A stretch of DNA of 53,417 bases from GCA-2861595 sp035525365 (GTDB lineage: Bacteria > Actinomycetota > Acidimicrobiia > Acidimicrobiales > GCA-2861595), in contig DATLEK010000069.1 in assembly GCA_035525365.1 (NCBI GenBank), positions 1 to 53,417 of the forward strand, in the 5' to 3' direction. Below are positions 8,481-14,719 of this stretch, in pieces; the first letter of the stretch is position 1, and every line of letters starts with the position of its first letter. The notes beneath the pieces were generated by a model. The model worked only from the letters and a program-made list of their open reading frames with translations, searched no databases and was not told where the DNA came from. The position numbers were made by a program, and so were the translations under genes.

Positions 8481-9829
8481 CGCACGACCTTCCCGAGAGC
8501 GGCCACGTACGCGTCGATCTCGGCCCGGGTCCGGCGCTCGGTGACGGCCACCAGCAGACCCCCACCGTCGTACTCCTCCCCCAGGGCGACTCCCGCCAGG
8601 AAGCCCTCGTCGGCCATCCGGTCGACGACCACGTCAGCCCCCACCGGGGTGCGCACGGCGAACTCCCTCAGCACGGGTCGGGCCGCCAGCGGCTCGACAC
8701 CGTCTATGGCCAGCACGGCCTCGCGTGTGTAGCGCGTGCCGCGGGCACAGCGGAGAGCCAGCTCCCGTAGCCCCGAGGTGCCGAGCCAGGCCAACTGGAT
8801 GGCACAGCAGACGGCGATGAGCGTCTGGTTGGTACAGACGTTGGAGGACGCCTTCTCCCGCCGGATGTCCTGCTCCCGGGTGCGGAGGGTCGTCACGTAC
8901 GCCCGACGCCCCTCCACGTCGACGGTCTCGCCCACGAGGCGTCCGGGGAGCCGTCGGACAAGCTCGCTCCGGCAGGCGAACAGGCCGAGGTAAGGGCCGC
9001 CGAAGCTCAGCGGGGTCCCGAAGACCTGGCCCTCCCCGACCACCACGTCAGCGCCCTGGGAGCCTGGTGAACGAAGCAGCCCCGCCGCTACGGGATCAAA
9101 GGCCACGAGCAGCATGGCGCCGGCCCGGTCGGCGGCCTCCCGGGCGGCACCGAGGTCCTCCAGGCATCCGAGGTAGTTCGGGTACTGGACCAGAATGGCC
9201 GCAGCCTGACCGTCGGCGGGCAGAGCCGTCGTCCCGTCGTCCAGAGGCAGCTCCACCAGCTCATGGCCGGTGCCGGCGGCGAAGGTCCTCATGGTCGCCC
9301 TCCATGTCGGATTGACTCCCTTCGACACCCACACGGTGGGACGGCCGGTGGCGGCCACGGCCAGGTTCACCGCCTCCACACAGGCGCTGGCCCCGTCGTA
9401 GAGGGAGGCATTGGCCACGGCCAGCCCCGCTAGACGGGCGATCATCGTCTGGTACTCGAACAACGCCTGCAGCACCCCTTGGGCCACCTCAGGCTGGTAA
9501 GGGGTGTAGGCGGTGACGAACTCCGAACGGAAGGCGAGGCGGCGTACTGCCGCGGGAACTTCGTGGTCGTAGGCGCCCCCCCCGGCGAAGCAGACGAGAT
9601 CGTCACCGGTGGCATTGGCCGCGGCCAGACGCTTCGCCGTGGCGAGGACATCAGGCTCGGAAAGACCGTCTGCCATGTCGAGATAGCGGGCGTCCCCCGC
9701 CGCTCCTGGCGCCGGCACCAGCCTCAGCGCCTCGGGAACGGTGGCGAAGAGATCCTCGAGCGACGTGAGGCCGAGGAAGCCGAGCATCTCGGCGATCTCG
9801 TCGTCGGTATGGGGGACGAAGTGGCCCAC
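8477..9829 (-). CDS. gcvPA: Glycine dehydrogenase (decarboxylating) subunit 1
   Basis: This is the N-terminal type subunit of the split glycine decarboxylase (450 residues, the usual size). It starts VGHFVPHTDDEIAEML, the standard opening of the family, which fixes the GTG at 9829; the longer open frame to 10162 only shadows gcvT. Typical segments include TPYQPEVAQG, EYQTMIARLAGL and QDIRREKASSNVCTNQ. It begins two bases after the gcvT stop and its stop overlaps gcvPB, giving the order gcvT-gcvPA-gcvPB. Splitting of GcvP differs from the single-chain enzyme known in Mycobacterium. Confidence 0.95.
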   Translation of the reverse strand: MGHFVPHTDDEIAEMLGFLGLTSLEDLFATVPEALRLVPAPGAAGDARYLDMADGLSEPDVLATAKRLAAANATGDDLVCFAGGGAYDHEVPAAVRRLAFRSEFVTAYTPYQPEVAQGVLQALFEYQTMIARLAGLAVANASLYDGASACVEAVNLAVAATGRPTVWVSKGVNPTWRATMRTFAAGTGHELVELPLDDGTTALPADGQAAAILVQYPNYLGCLEDLGAAREAADRAGAMLLVAFDPVAAGLLRSPGSQGADVVVGEGQVFGTPLSFGGPYLGLFACRSELVRRLPGRLVGETVDVEGRRAYVTTLRTREQDIRREKASSNVCTNQTLIAVCCAIQLAWLGTSGLRELALRCARGTRYTREAVLAIDGVEPLAARPVLREFAVRTPVGADVVVDRMADEGFLAGVALGEEYDGGGLLVAVTERRTRAEIDAYVAALGKVVR

Positions 9830-9831
9830 GT

Positions 9832-10905
9832 CTAGGCCGCCGGCCTGGGAACGAACGGCAGCTCCACGACTATGGCGGGCACACGGCGGCCCCGTATGTC
9901 CACGTCCAGCCGGTCCCCCGTCGCCACATCGGGCGGGAGAAGGGCGAGTCCGATGCCCGAGCCGAGGACCGGGGAGAAGTTCCCACTCGTCACTACACCC
10001 ACCTTTACGCCATCGGGCCCTTTGTGTACGGGACAACCATGGCGCGGGGGCCGGCGGCCCTCGACCACCAGGCCCCGAAGCACTCGGCTCGGCCCAGTGG
10101 CCCGCTCCGCCTCCAAGGCGGCCCGTCCCCTGAAGGCCGGCTTCGACCAGGCCACGACCCATCCCAGCCCCGCCTGGAGAGGCGTGATACCCGGGCCGAG
10201 CTCATGGCCGTGCAGGGGAAGACCGGCTTCCAGGCGAAGCGTGTCCCGCGCACCGAGACCTGCGGGACAGGCGCCGGCACCGATGACCGCATCCCAGAAC
10301 AGCGGCGCCACGGGCACGGGCACGGCGCATTCGACACCGTCCTCTCCGGTGTAACCGGTTCCGGCGGCGATGCAGGACTCGCCTTTCCATTCGAAGCCGG
10401 TGACACCGAAGCGGGCCACATCAGCCGCTTCGGCGGCCAGTCCGGCGATGAGCCGACGTGCCGCCGGCCCCTGGACGGCGATGACGGCCCGATCAGCGGT
10501 CACGTCCACTCCGCCGATGGCCGCCACCACCGCGTCGGTGTTGGAGGCGTTCGGCATCACGTCGAAGACCTGCTCGTCGCGCCACCACACGATGAGGTCG
10601 TCCATGACCGAGGCGTCCTCGTCGAGCAGGTGGGTGTACTGCGCTCGCCCGGAGCCGATCCTGGCGAGGTCGTTGGTGAGGACGGAGTTGAGCCGGCCGT
10701 AGGCATCGGGGCCGGAGACACGTACCGTCCCGAGGTGACTCACGTCGAAAGCCGCGGCCGAGGAGCGGCAGGCGAGGTGCTCAGCGACCGTTCCGGCGGG
10801 GTACGACAGGGGCATCCGCCAGCCGCCGAAGTCGACCATTCGTGCGCCCAGGGCTTCGTGGCAAGCCTCCAACGGGGAGGACCGGCCCCCCTGGTGAACG
10901 ATCAT
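9832..10905 (-). CDS. gcvT: Aminomethyltransferase (glycine cleavage T protein)
   Basis: This 357-residue T protein transfers the methylene group from aminomethyl-lipoyl GcvH to tetrahydrofolate and releases ammonia. The N-terminal folate-binding domain shows ARMVDFGGWRMPLSY and FDVSHLGTVRVSG, and the C-terminal barrel has GTGYTGEDGVE and LRLEAGLPLHGHEL. The ATG lies six bases after a TAGGCT box (10912-10917), so gcvT-gcvPA-gcvPB may have its own leaderless promoter besides read-through from upstream. I saw no glycine riboswitch in the 34-bp gap before it. Confidence 0.95.
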   Translation of the reverse strand: MIVHQGGRSSPLEACHEALGARMVDFGGWRMPLSYPAGTVAEHLACRSSAAAFDVSHLGTVRVSGPDAYGRLNSVLTNDLARIGSGRAQYTHLLDEDASVMDDLIVWWRDEQVFDVMPNASNTDAVVAAIGGVDVTADRAVIAVQGPAARRLIAGLAAEAADVARFGVTGFEWKGESCIAAGTGYTGEDGVECAVPVPVAPLFWDAVIGAGACPAGLGARDTLRLEAGLPLHGHELGPGITPLQAGLGWVVAWSKPAFRGRAALEAERATGPSRVLRGLVVEGRRPPRHGCPVHKGPDGVKVGVVTSGNFSPVLGSGIGLALLPPDVATGDRLDVDIRGRRVPAIVVELPFVPRPAA

Positions 10906-10911
10906 CGCCGC

Positions 10912-10917
10912 AGCCTA
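10912..10917 (-). promoter_or_regulatory. Putative -10 box of gcvT
   Basis: TAGGCT on the minus strand, six bases before the gcvT ATG. It matches the window-wide TANNNT-to-start spacing and would give a leaderless gcvT message. No -35 box was recognised. Confidence 0.4.
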
Positions 10918-10939
10918 GGAGGCCTGATCAGCGGCCGTC

Positions 10940-11359
10940 TCAGCTCCCCATGCTGAAGTCCAGCGGACTTGGTTCGGCCTCGTCGACACCGGCGTCCCTC
11001 AACTGTGACGGCTCCTCCAACCCGTACTTGACGAGAAGGCTGAGGTAGTCACGTTGGTAGAAGATCTTGACCTTCACGTCGGGATGAAGCTCCCGCAACC
11101 GGCGCACCTTGCGGTTCTTCTTGGTCACCAGCTTCTGGTTCAGGGTGGTGATCTCGATGTACAGGTCGTAAGCGGGGAGGTAGAAGTCGGGCCGGAAGGC
11201 CTGAACCGGGTTCCCGGCCCGGTCGCGTTCCAAGGCGAACTCCCGGGGCTCGTACTCCCACGCGATGCCGTAGAAATCGAGCAGCATGGCCAGCTGGCGC
11301 TCCGAGTTGTGGGCGAAGCGGACCTGCTGGTGGTGGGCCTCTTGGGCCGGGGCGGCCAG
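10940..11359 (-). CDS. Nuclease-like protein of unknown function
   Basis: This conserved-looking protein resembles a small PD-(D/E)XK endonuclease: a helix NSERQLAMLLDFYGI, a strand WEYEPREF, then FRPDFYLPAYDLYIEITT with Asp and Glu at the expected spacing, followed by the basic LVTKKNRKVRRL. The start is unclear. A CTG at 11359, four bases after the MerR stop, has GGGAGGT at ideal distance and gives 139 residues. An ATG at 11458 would give 172 residues but overlaps the MerR gene by 95 bp; its own binding site GAGGAG is also reasonable. It lies between a MerR regulator and gcvT. Confidence 0.75.
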   Translation of the reverse strand: MAAPAQEAHHQQVRFAHNSERQLAMLLDFYGIAWEYEPREFALERDRAGNPVQAFRPDFYLPAYDLYIEITTLNQKLVTKKNRKVRRLRELHPDVKVKIFYQRDYLSLLVKYGLEEPSQLRDAGVDEAEPSPLDFSMGS

Positions 11360-11363
11360 GTCG

Positions 11364-11846
11364 TTACCTCCCGCTACCCGTCCTCGCCAGACCTTCGCCC
11401 TGCTCCGGTTGCCCAGCGGCGGACTCGTATTCCGGAGCGAAGTCGTGGATGGCGGCATCGAGCTCCTCGAACACTCCCCCGAGGGCCACGATGTTCAGCA
11501 CTCCCTGGCCGCCCTTGAGCAGGTCGACGATCTCCTCACCGGTGCGGGCGAGCACGGACTCGGACCCGCTCAGCACGAGGTTGGCCGAGGCCAGCTCTCC
11601 CCCACTGCTGCGCAGCACCTGGATGGCCCGCCGAGCGGACCGAAGCGACAGCCCGGCATCGAGCAGGCGCTTGATCACCTTGAGCTCGAGAAGGTCCCTG
11701 TAGGAGTAGATCCGCTGGGTGCCACTACCCCTCGCCTCGCTGATCGACGGCCGTAGGAGATCGGTTCGGGCCCAGTAGTCGAGCTGACGGTAGGTGATGC
11801 CGACGATGTCGCAGACCTGCGGGCCGCGGAAACCTTCTTCGCTCAT
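11364..11846 (-). CDS. MerR family regulator, Rv1830-like
   Basis: This 160-residue protein has an N-terminal winged HTH of the MerR family: VCDIVGITYRQLDYWARTDLL then RIYSYRDLLELKVIKRLLDAGLS (about 8-70). A helical C-terminal part follows. No metal-binding cysteines are present. From the gene order it corresponds to the second MerR gene in the mycobacterial gcv neighbourhood (Rv1830 type). Its ATG is six bases after a TAATTT box and follows a 64-bp gap, so it likely begins a new transcript that may include the nuclease-like gene and gcvT-PA-PB. Confidence 0.88.
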   Translation of the reverse strand: MSEEGFRGPQVCDIVGITYRQLDYWARTDLLRPSISEARGSGTQRIYSYRDLLELKVIKRLLDAGLSLRSARRAIQVLRSSGGELASANLVLSGSESVLARTGEEIVDLLKGGQGVLNIVALGGVFEELDAAIHDFAPEYESAAGQPEQGEGLARTGSGR

Positions 11847-11852
11847 GGCTTG

Positions 11853-11858
11853 AAATTA
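11853..11858 (-). promoter_or_regulatory. Putative -10 box of MerR gene
   Basis: TAATTT on the minus strand, six bases before the MerR ATG at 11846, at the same spacing as the other leaderless candidates. It sits in one of the few real gaps in the gcv block. Confidence 0.45.
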
Positions 11859-11910
11859 CACCACTGTCGCCATGATGTCGAGCCACAGGCGGCCTACCTT
11901 CAGCCGTGGC

Positions 11911-12429
11911 TCAGGAGGAGAAGTCCTCCGGGCGGATGCCCTCGATGAACTGGCGGAACTGGGTGACCAGCTCGTCGGGTGCGGTGTCGTCGTCCTGGCC
12001 GGCGTCCAGCACCACTCCCGCCTCGTCGAGCAGATCGTCCTCTGCGTAGATCGCCGTCCCCAGCCGCGCCGCCAGGGCGATGGCGTCCGAGGGACGGCTC
12101 GAGACGATCGCTGAATTGTCACCGCGACGCAGATGCAGCTCGGCGAAATAGGTACCGCTGCGCCCATCCTCCCCCATCCGCAGCTCGGTCACGACCACAC
12201 GCTCCAGCGTTGCCCCGAGAGCTATGAGCATGTCCCGCATGAGGTCGTGGGTCATCGGACGGGGCGGCGTCACGCCCTGCAGGGCGAAGGCGATGGCGGT
12301 GGCCTCGGGGGCGCCGATGAAGATCGGAAGGGTGCGCCTGGCCCCCTCCACCTCCTGGAGAAGCACCACCGGATTGTTGGTCGGCAACTCGACCCTGACG
12401 GCGGCGAGGTGCATCTCGACCATCTGCAA
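11911..12429 (-). CDS. DUF151 bifunctional nuclease family protein
   Basis: This 172-residue protein belongs to the DUF151 (BFN) family, some members of which have DNase and RNase activity in plants. The family landmarks are present: LPIFIGAPEATAIAFALQG (about 33-52), PRPMTHDLM, and SSRPSDAIALAARLGTAIYA (about 108-127). An internal ATG at residue 4 (12420) would begin MVEMHL and is an equally good start. The gene lies 3 bp after hpt and corresponds to Rv1829 in the mycobacterial cluster. Its bacterial function is not established. Confidence 0.92.
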   Translation of the reverse strand: MQMVEMHLAAVRVELPTNNPVVLLQEVEGARRTLPIFIGAPEATAIAFALQGVTPPRPMTHDLMRDMLIALGATLERVVVTELRMGEDGRSGTYFAELHLRRGDNSAIVSSRPSDAIALAARLGTAIYAEDDLLDEAGVVLDAGQDDDTAPDELVTQFRQFIEGIRPEDFSS

Positions 12430-12432
12430 ACC

Positions 12433-12990
12433 CTACCGTGCCAGGAGGTGCGCCACGTGCGCGTCCGGGTCCTCCCGGAGGGCGCTGAGATCGCCGGCGG
12501 CCACCACTTCGAGGTTCCGGTAACGCTCCTCGTAGTCGAGGCCATACCCGATGACGAAATCGTCCTCGATGGTGAAGCCGACGAAGCGAAGAGGCGTCGG
12601 GGCAATACGGCGGGTGGCCTTGTCGAGCAGGCAGCAGGCGGCGAGGGAGCCGGGGCCCCGGTGGGCCAGCTCGGCCAGAATGTAGGCGAGGGTCAGGCCG
12701 GTATCGACGATGTCCTCGATCAGGACGACGTCCCGACCAGCGATGTCAGTGTCGAGATCCTTCACGATCCGCACCCGCCCCGTGCCCGCCGCGTAGGCGG
12801 ATATGGCGAGGAAATCGATCTCCGGATTGATGGTCATGGATCGGACCAGATCGGCGAGAAAAGGGACGCTGCCCTTGAGCACGGCGACCAGCACCACACC
12901 GTCTCCGTAAGCCGCGGAGATCTCTTCGGCCAGGCGCTGCACACCCGCTCGTAGCTCGCTGGCCGAGATGAGGACGCGGGCGGGGTTCAC
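12433..12990 (-). CDS. hpt: Hypoxanthine phosphoribosyltransferase
   Basis: This 185-residue enzyme converts hypoxanthine or guanine plus PRPP to IMP or GMP in purine salvage. The PRPP-binding loop is VVLIEDIVDTGLT (about 88-100), and the N-terminal flexible segment and AVLKGSVPFLADL (about 36-48) are typical. The GTG start overlaps the ftsR stop as GTGA. It is unusual to find hpt inside the garA-gcv block; in mycobacteria it lies elsewhere, next to tilS and ftsH. Its presence ties purine salvage to the one-carbon pathway genes around it. Confidence 0.95.
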   Translation of the reverse strand: MNPARVLISASELRAGVQRLAEEISAAYGDGVVLVAVLKGSVPFLADLVRSMTINPEIDFLAISAYAAGTGRVRIVKDLDTDIAGRDVVLIEDIVDTGLTLAYILAELAHRGPGSLAACCLLDKATRRIAPTPLRFVGFTIEDDFVIGYGLDYEERYRNLEVVAAGDLSALREDPDAHVAHLLAR

Positions 12991-13817
12991 CCGCCGGTGA
13001 AGCCCCTGACGGCCTGACGCAGCAGCGCGGCGCGGAGGTTCTGGCCGAGTTGGGACAGCTCTGCCAGCGACTCCACGGCCTGGCTCCTCGATTCCGGGTT
13101 GCGCTGCTTGAGTAGCGGCGTCACGACCTGCTCCAGCAGGCCGGCCTCCCGTTCAGCGGCGTTCTTGTACGTGCGCAGGTGGCGGGCCTCGATGCCGAAG
13201 CGGGCGAAACCAGCGGCCAGATTGGCCACGACGAGGCTCTCCTCGTCGAAGTAGGTGCTCCCGGCTACGGCCCGCCCGGTGATGAAGCCGTACCGTTCCA
13301 GCTCCCGAAGCCGCTCGTACGGCAGACCCGTGGCCGACGACAGCTCCTCCATGGTCAGGTTGACCCCGGACGGCCCCGCCGACAGGACAGAGTTCGGCAC
13401 GTTGCGCGGTGCCGAAGCCGGGGGCTTGCGGTGGGGTGCGGCAGCAGCATTGGCAGGCTGAGAACCTTGCGGGGCCGGGGGTGATCCCGGCGCCTCCTCG
13501 CTCCGTGACGGGTGCGAACCGCGCGAGCTCTCGGCCGGAAGATCCTCTGTGCCGCCCTCGATACCGGGCTCCTCCACCAGGCGCCCCTTGATCACCTTGA
13601 GGGGCAGAAAGTGCTCGCGCTGCTGGCGGAGGATCCACCGAAGCCGCTCGACGTCGGCGTCGTAGAACTTCCGGTAGCCGGACGGGGTCCGCTCCGGGTC
13701 CAGCAGTCCCTGGCTCTCCAGGAACCTGATCTTCGAGATGGTGACATCGGGGAACTCCTCCTTGAGGAGGCTGAGGACCTCACCGATCGAGACATGGGCC
13801 CGCTCGACCACCGTCAT
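12987..13817 (-). CDS. ftsR: FtsR-type MerR regulator
   Basis: This 276-residue MerR-family protein matches Rv1828/FtsR, a regulator of the division gene ftsZ in corynebacteria. The N-terminal HTH (about 8-78) reads SIGEVLSLLKEEFPDVTISK and then RFLESQGLLDPERTPSGYRK. A disordered Pro/Ala/Ser linker (about 90-140) separates it from a second conserved domain starting LTMEELSSATGLPYERLREL, which looks like a second MerR-like HTH. Its ATG overlaps the garA stop and its stop overlaps hpt, so it is translated with both. Neighbourhood with garA is conserved in actinobacteria. Confidence 0.9.
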   Translation of the reverse strand: MTVVERAHVSIGEVLSLLKEEFPDVTISKIRFLESQGLLDPERTPSGYRKFYDADVERLRWILRQQREHFLPLKVIKGRLVEEPGIEGGTEDLPAESSRGSHPSRSEEAPGSPPAPQGSQPANAAAAPHRKPPASAPRNVPNSVLSAGPSGVNLTMEELSSATGLPYERLRELERYGFITGRAVAGSTYFDEESLVVANLAAGFARFGIEARHLRTYKNAAEREAGLLEQVVTPLLKQRNPESRSQAVESLAELSQLGQNLRAALLRQAVRGFTGG

Positions 13818-14320
13818 GCTCCGCCGGCGGCGAGAAAGACCAGCTTGAACTTGCCGATCTGCACCTCGTCACCATGAACCAGGGGCGACTCGTCGAGGCG
13901 CTCCCGGTTGAGGTACGTGCCGTTCAGGGATCCGACGTCGCGCACGGTGTAGCCCGGCCCCTGGCGCACGAATTCGGCGTGGCGGCGGGAGACGGTCACG
14001 TCGTCCAGGAAGATCTCACTGTCGGGGTGGCGGCCGGCTCTGGTGACCTCTGATTCGAGAAGGAAGCTCGAGCCGGCATTCGGACCACGCTTGACCACGA
14101 GCATTCCCACCCCCTCCGGCAGCTCACCGACGTTGACGCTGAGGTCGTCGTCGTGGCCATCTGCCGGCTCGCCGCCGGCGAAGACGATGGTCGTGTCGTC
14201 TCCACCGCTCTCGAGGGGGGAGCCACAGGACGAGCAGAACCTCGATCCAGCCGGGTTCCGGTGCCCGCACCGGTTGCAGAACACTTTGTCCACGCTAGTT
14301 CGGTCTCCCGGGATCGTCAC
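13814..14320 (-). CDS. garA: GarA-like FHA protein with zinc ribbon
   Basis: This 168-residue protein is a GarA-type regulator. In mycobacteria GarA binds and adjusts 2-oxoglutarate enzymes and is switched off by phosphorylation of its N-terminal Thr pair. Here a zinc ribbon (Cys15, Cys18, Cys29, Cys32) comes first, then DDTTIVFA with Thr43-Thr44 in place of the mycobacterial ETTSVF site, then a complete FHA domain (about 72-160) with GRHPDSEI, SRRHAEF and SLNGTYLN. The added zinc ribbon is absent from mycobacterial GarA. The GTG overlaps the gcvH stop by 4 bp. No PknB/PknG kinase gene is in the window. Confidence 0.9.
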   Translation of the reverse strand: MTIPGDRTSVDKVFCNRCGHRNPAGSRFCSSCGSPLESGGDDTTIVFAGGEPADGHDDDLSVNVGELPEGVGMLVVKRGPNAGSSFLLESEVTRAGRHPDSEIFLDDVTVSRRHAEFVRQGPGYTVRDVGSLNGTYLNRERLDESPLVHGDEVQIGKFKLVFLAAGGA

Positions 14321-14697
14321 TCGGCGATGAGCTTCCTGTAGGCGTCAGCATCGAGAAGAGCGTCCAGCGCCGCCTCATCCGAAGGGACGACCAGACAGAT
14401 CCATCCGGCTCCGTACGGATCGCGATTCACGCGGTCGGGGACATCGGCCAGCTCGGTGTTGACCTCGAGCACCTTCCCCGAGATGGGCGCGTACACCTCC
14501 GAGACGGACTTGGTGGACTCGATCTCGCTCAACGGGCCCCCAGCAGTCACCGTGGCGCCAGGTTCAGGCAGTTGTACGAACACCACGTCACCCAGCGCGT
14601 CCTGGGCATAGTCGGTGATGCCGACGCGAACCCGGCTCTCTTCCGACCGGGCCCACTCGTGGTCCGCGGTGTAGCGGAGGTCATCCGGCACGTTCAT
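14317..14697 (-). CDS. gcvH: Glycine cleavage system H protein
   Basis: This 126-residue protein carries the lipoyl arm that shuttles the aminomethyl group between the P, T and L proteins. The lipoylated lysine is Lys63 in EIESTKSVSEVYAP, and the opening DLRYTADHEWARSE is characteristic. It is the first gene of the tightly overlapping gcvH-garA-ftsR-hpt group and lies 22 bp after the sugar-nucleotide gene, so it could be read from that transcript. The other gcv genes are about 3.4 kb further along the same strand. Confidence 0.96.
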   Translation of the reverse strand: MNVPDDLRYTADHEWARSEESRVRVGITDYAQDALGDVVFVQLPEPGATVTAGGPLSEIESTKSVSEVYAPISGKVLEVNTELADVPDRVNRDPYGAGWICLVVPSDEAALDALLDADAYRKLIAE

Positions 14698-14719
14698 CGT
14701 CGGTCTCGATTCTCTTCGG

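Noticed and set aside
9830..10162. N-terminal extension of gcvPA
   Set aside because: It overlaps gcvT completely and lacks the family's N-terminus; the GTG at 9829 gives the normal length.
10906..10939. Glycine riboswitch before gcvT
   Set aside because: The gap is only 34 bases and has no glycine aptamer features; a leaderless box is more consistent.
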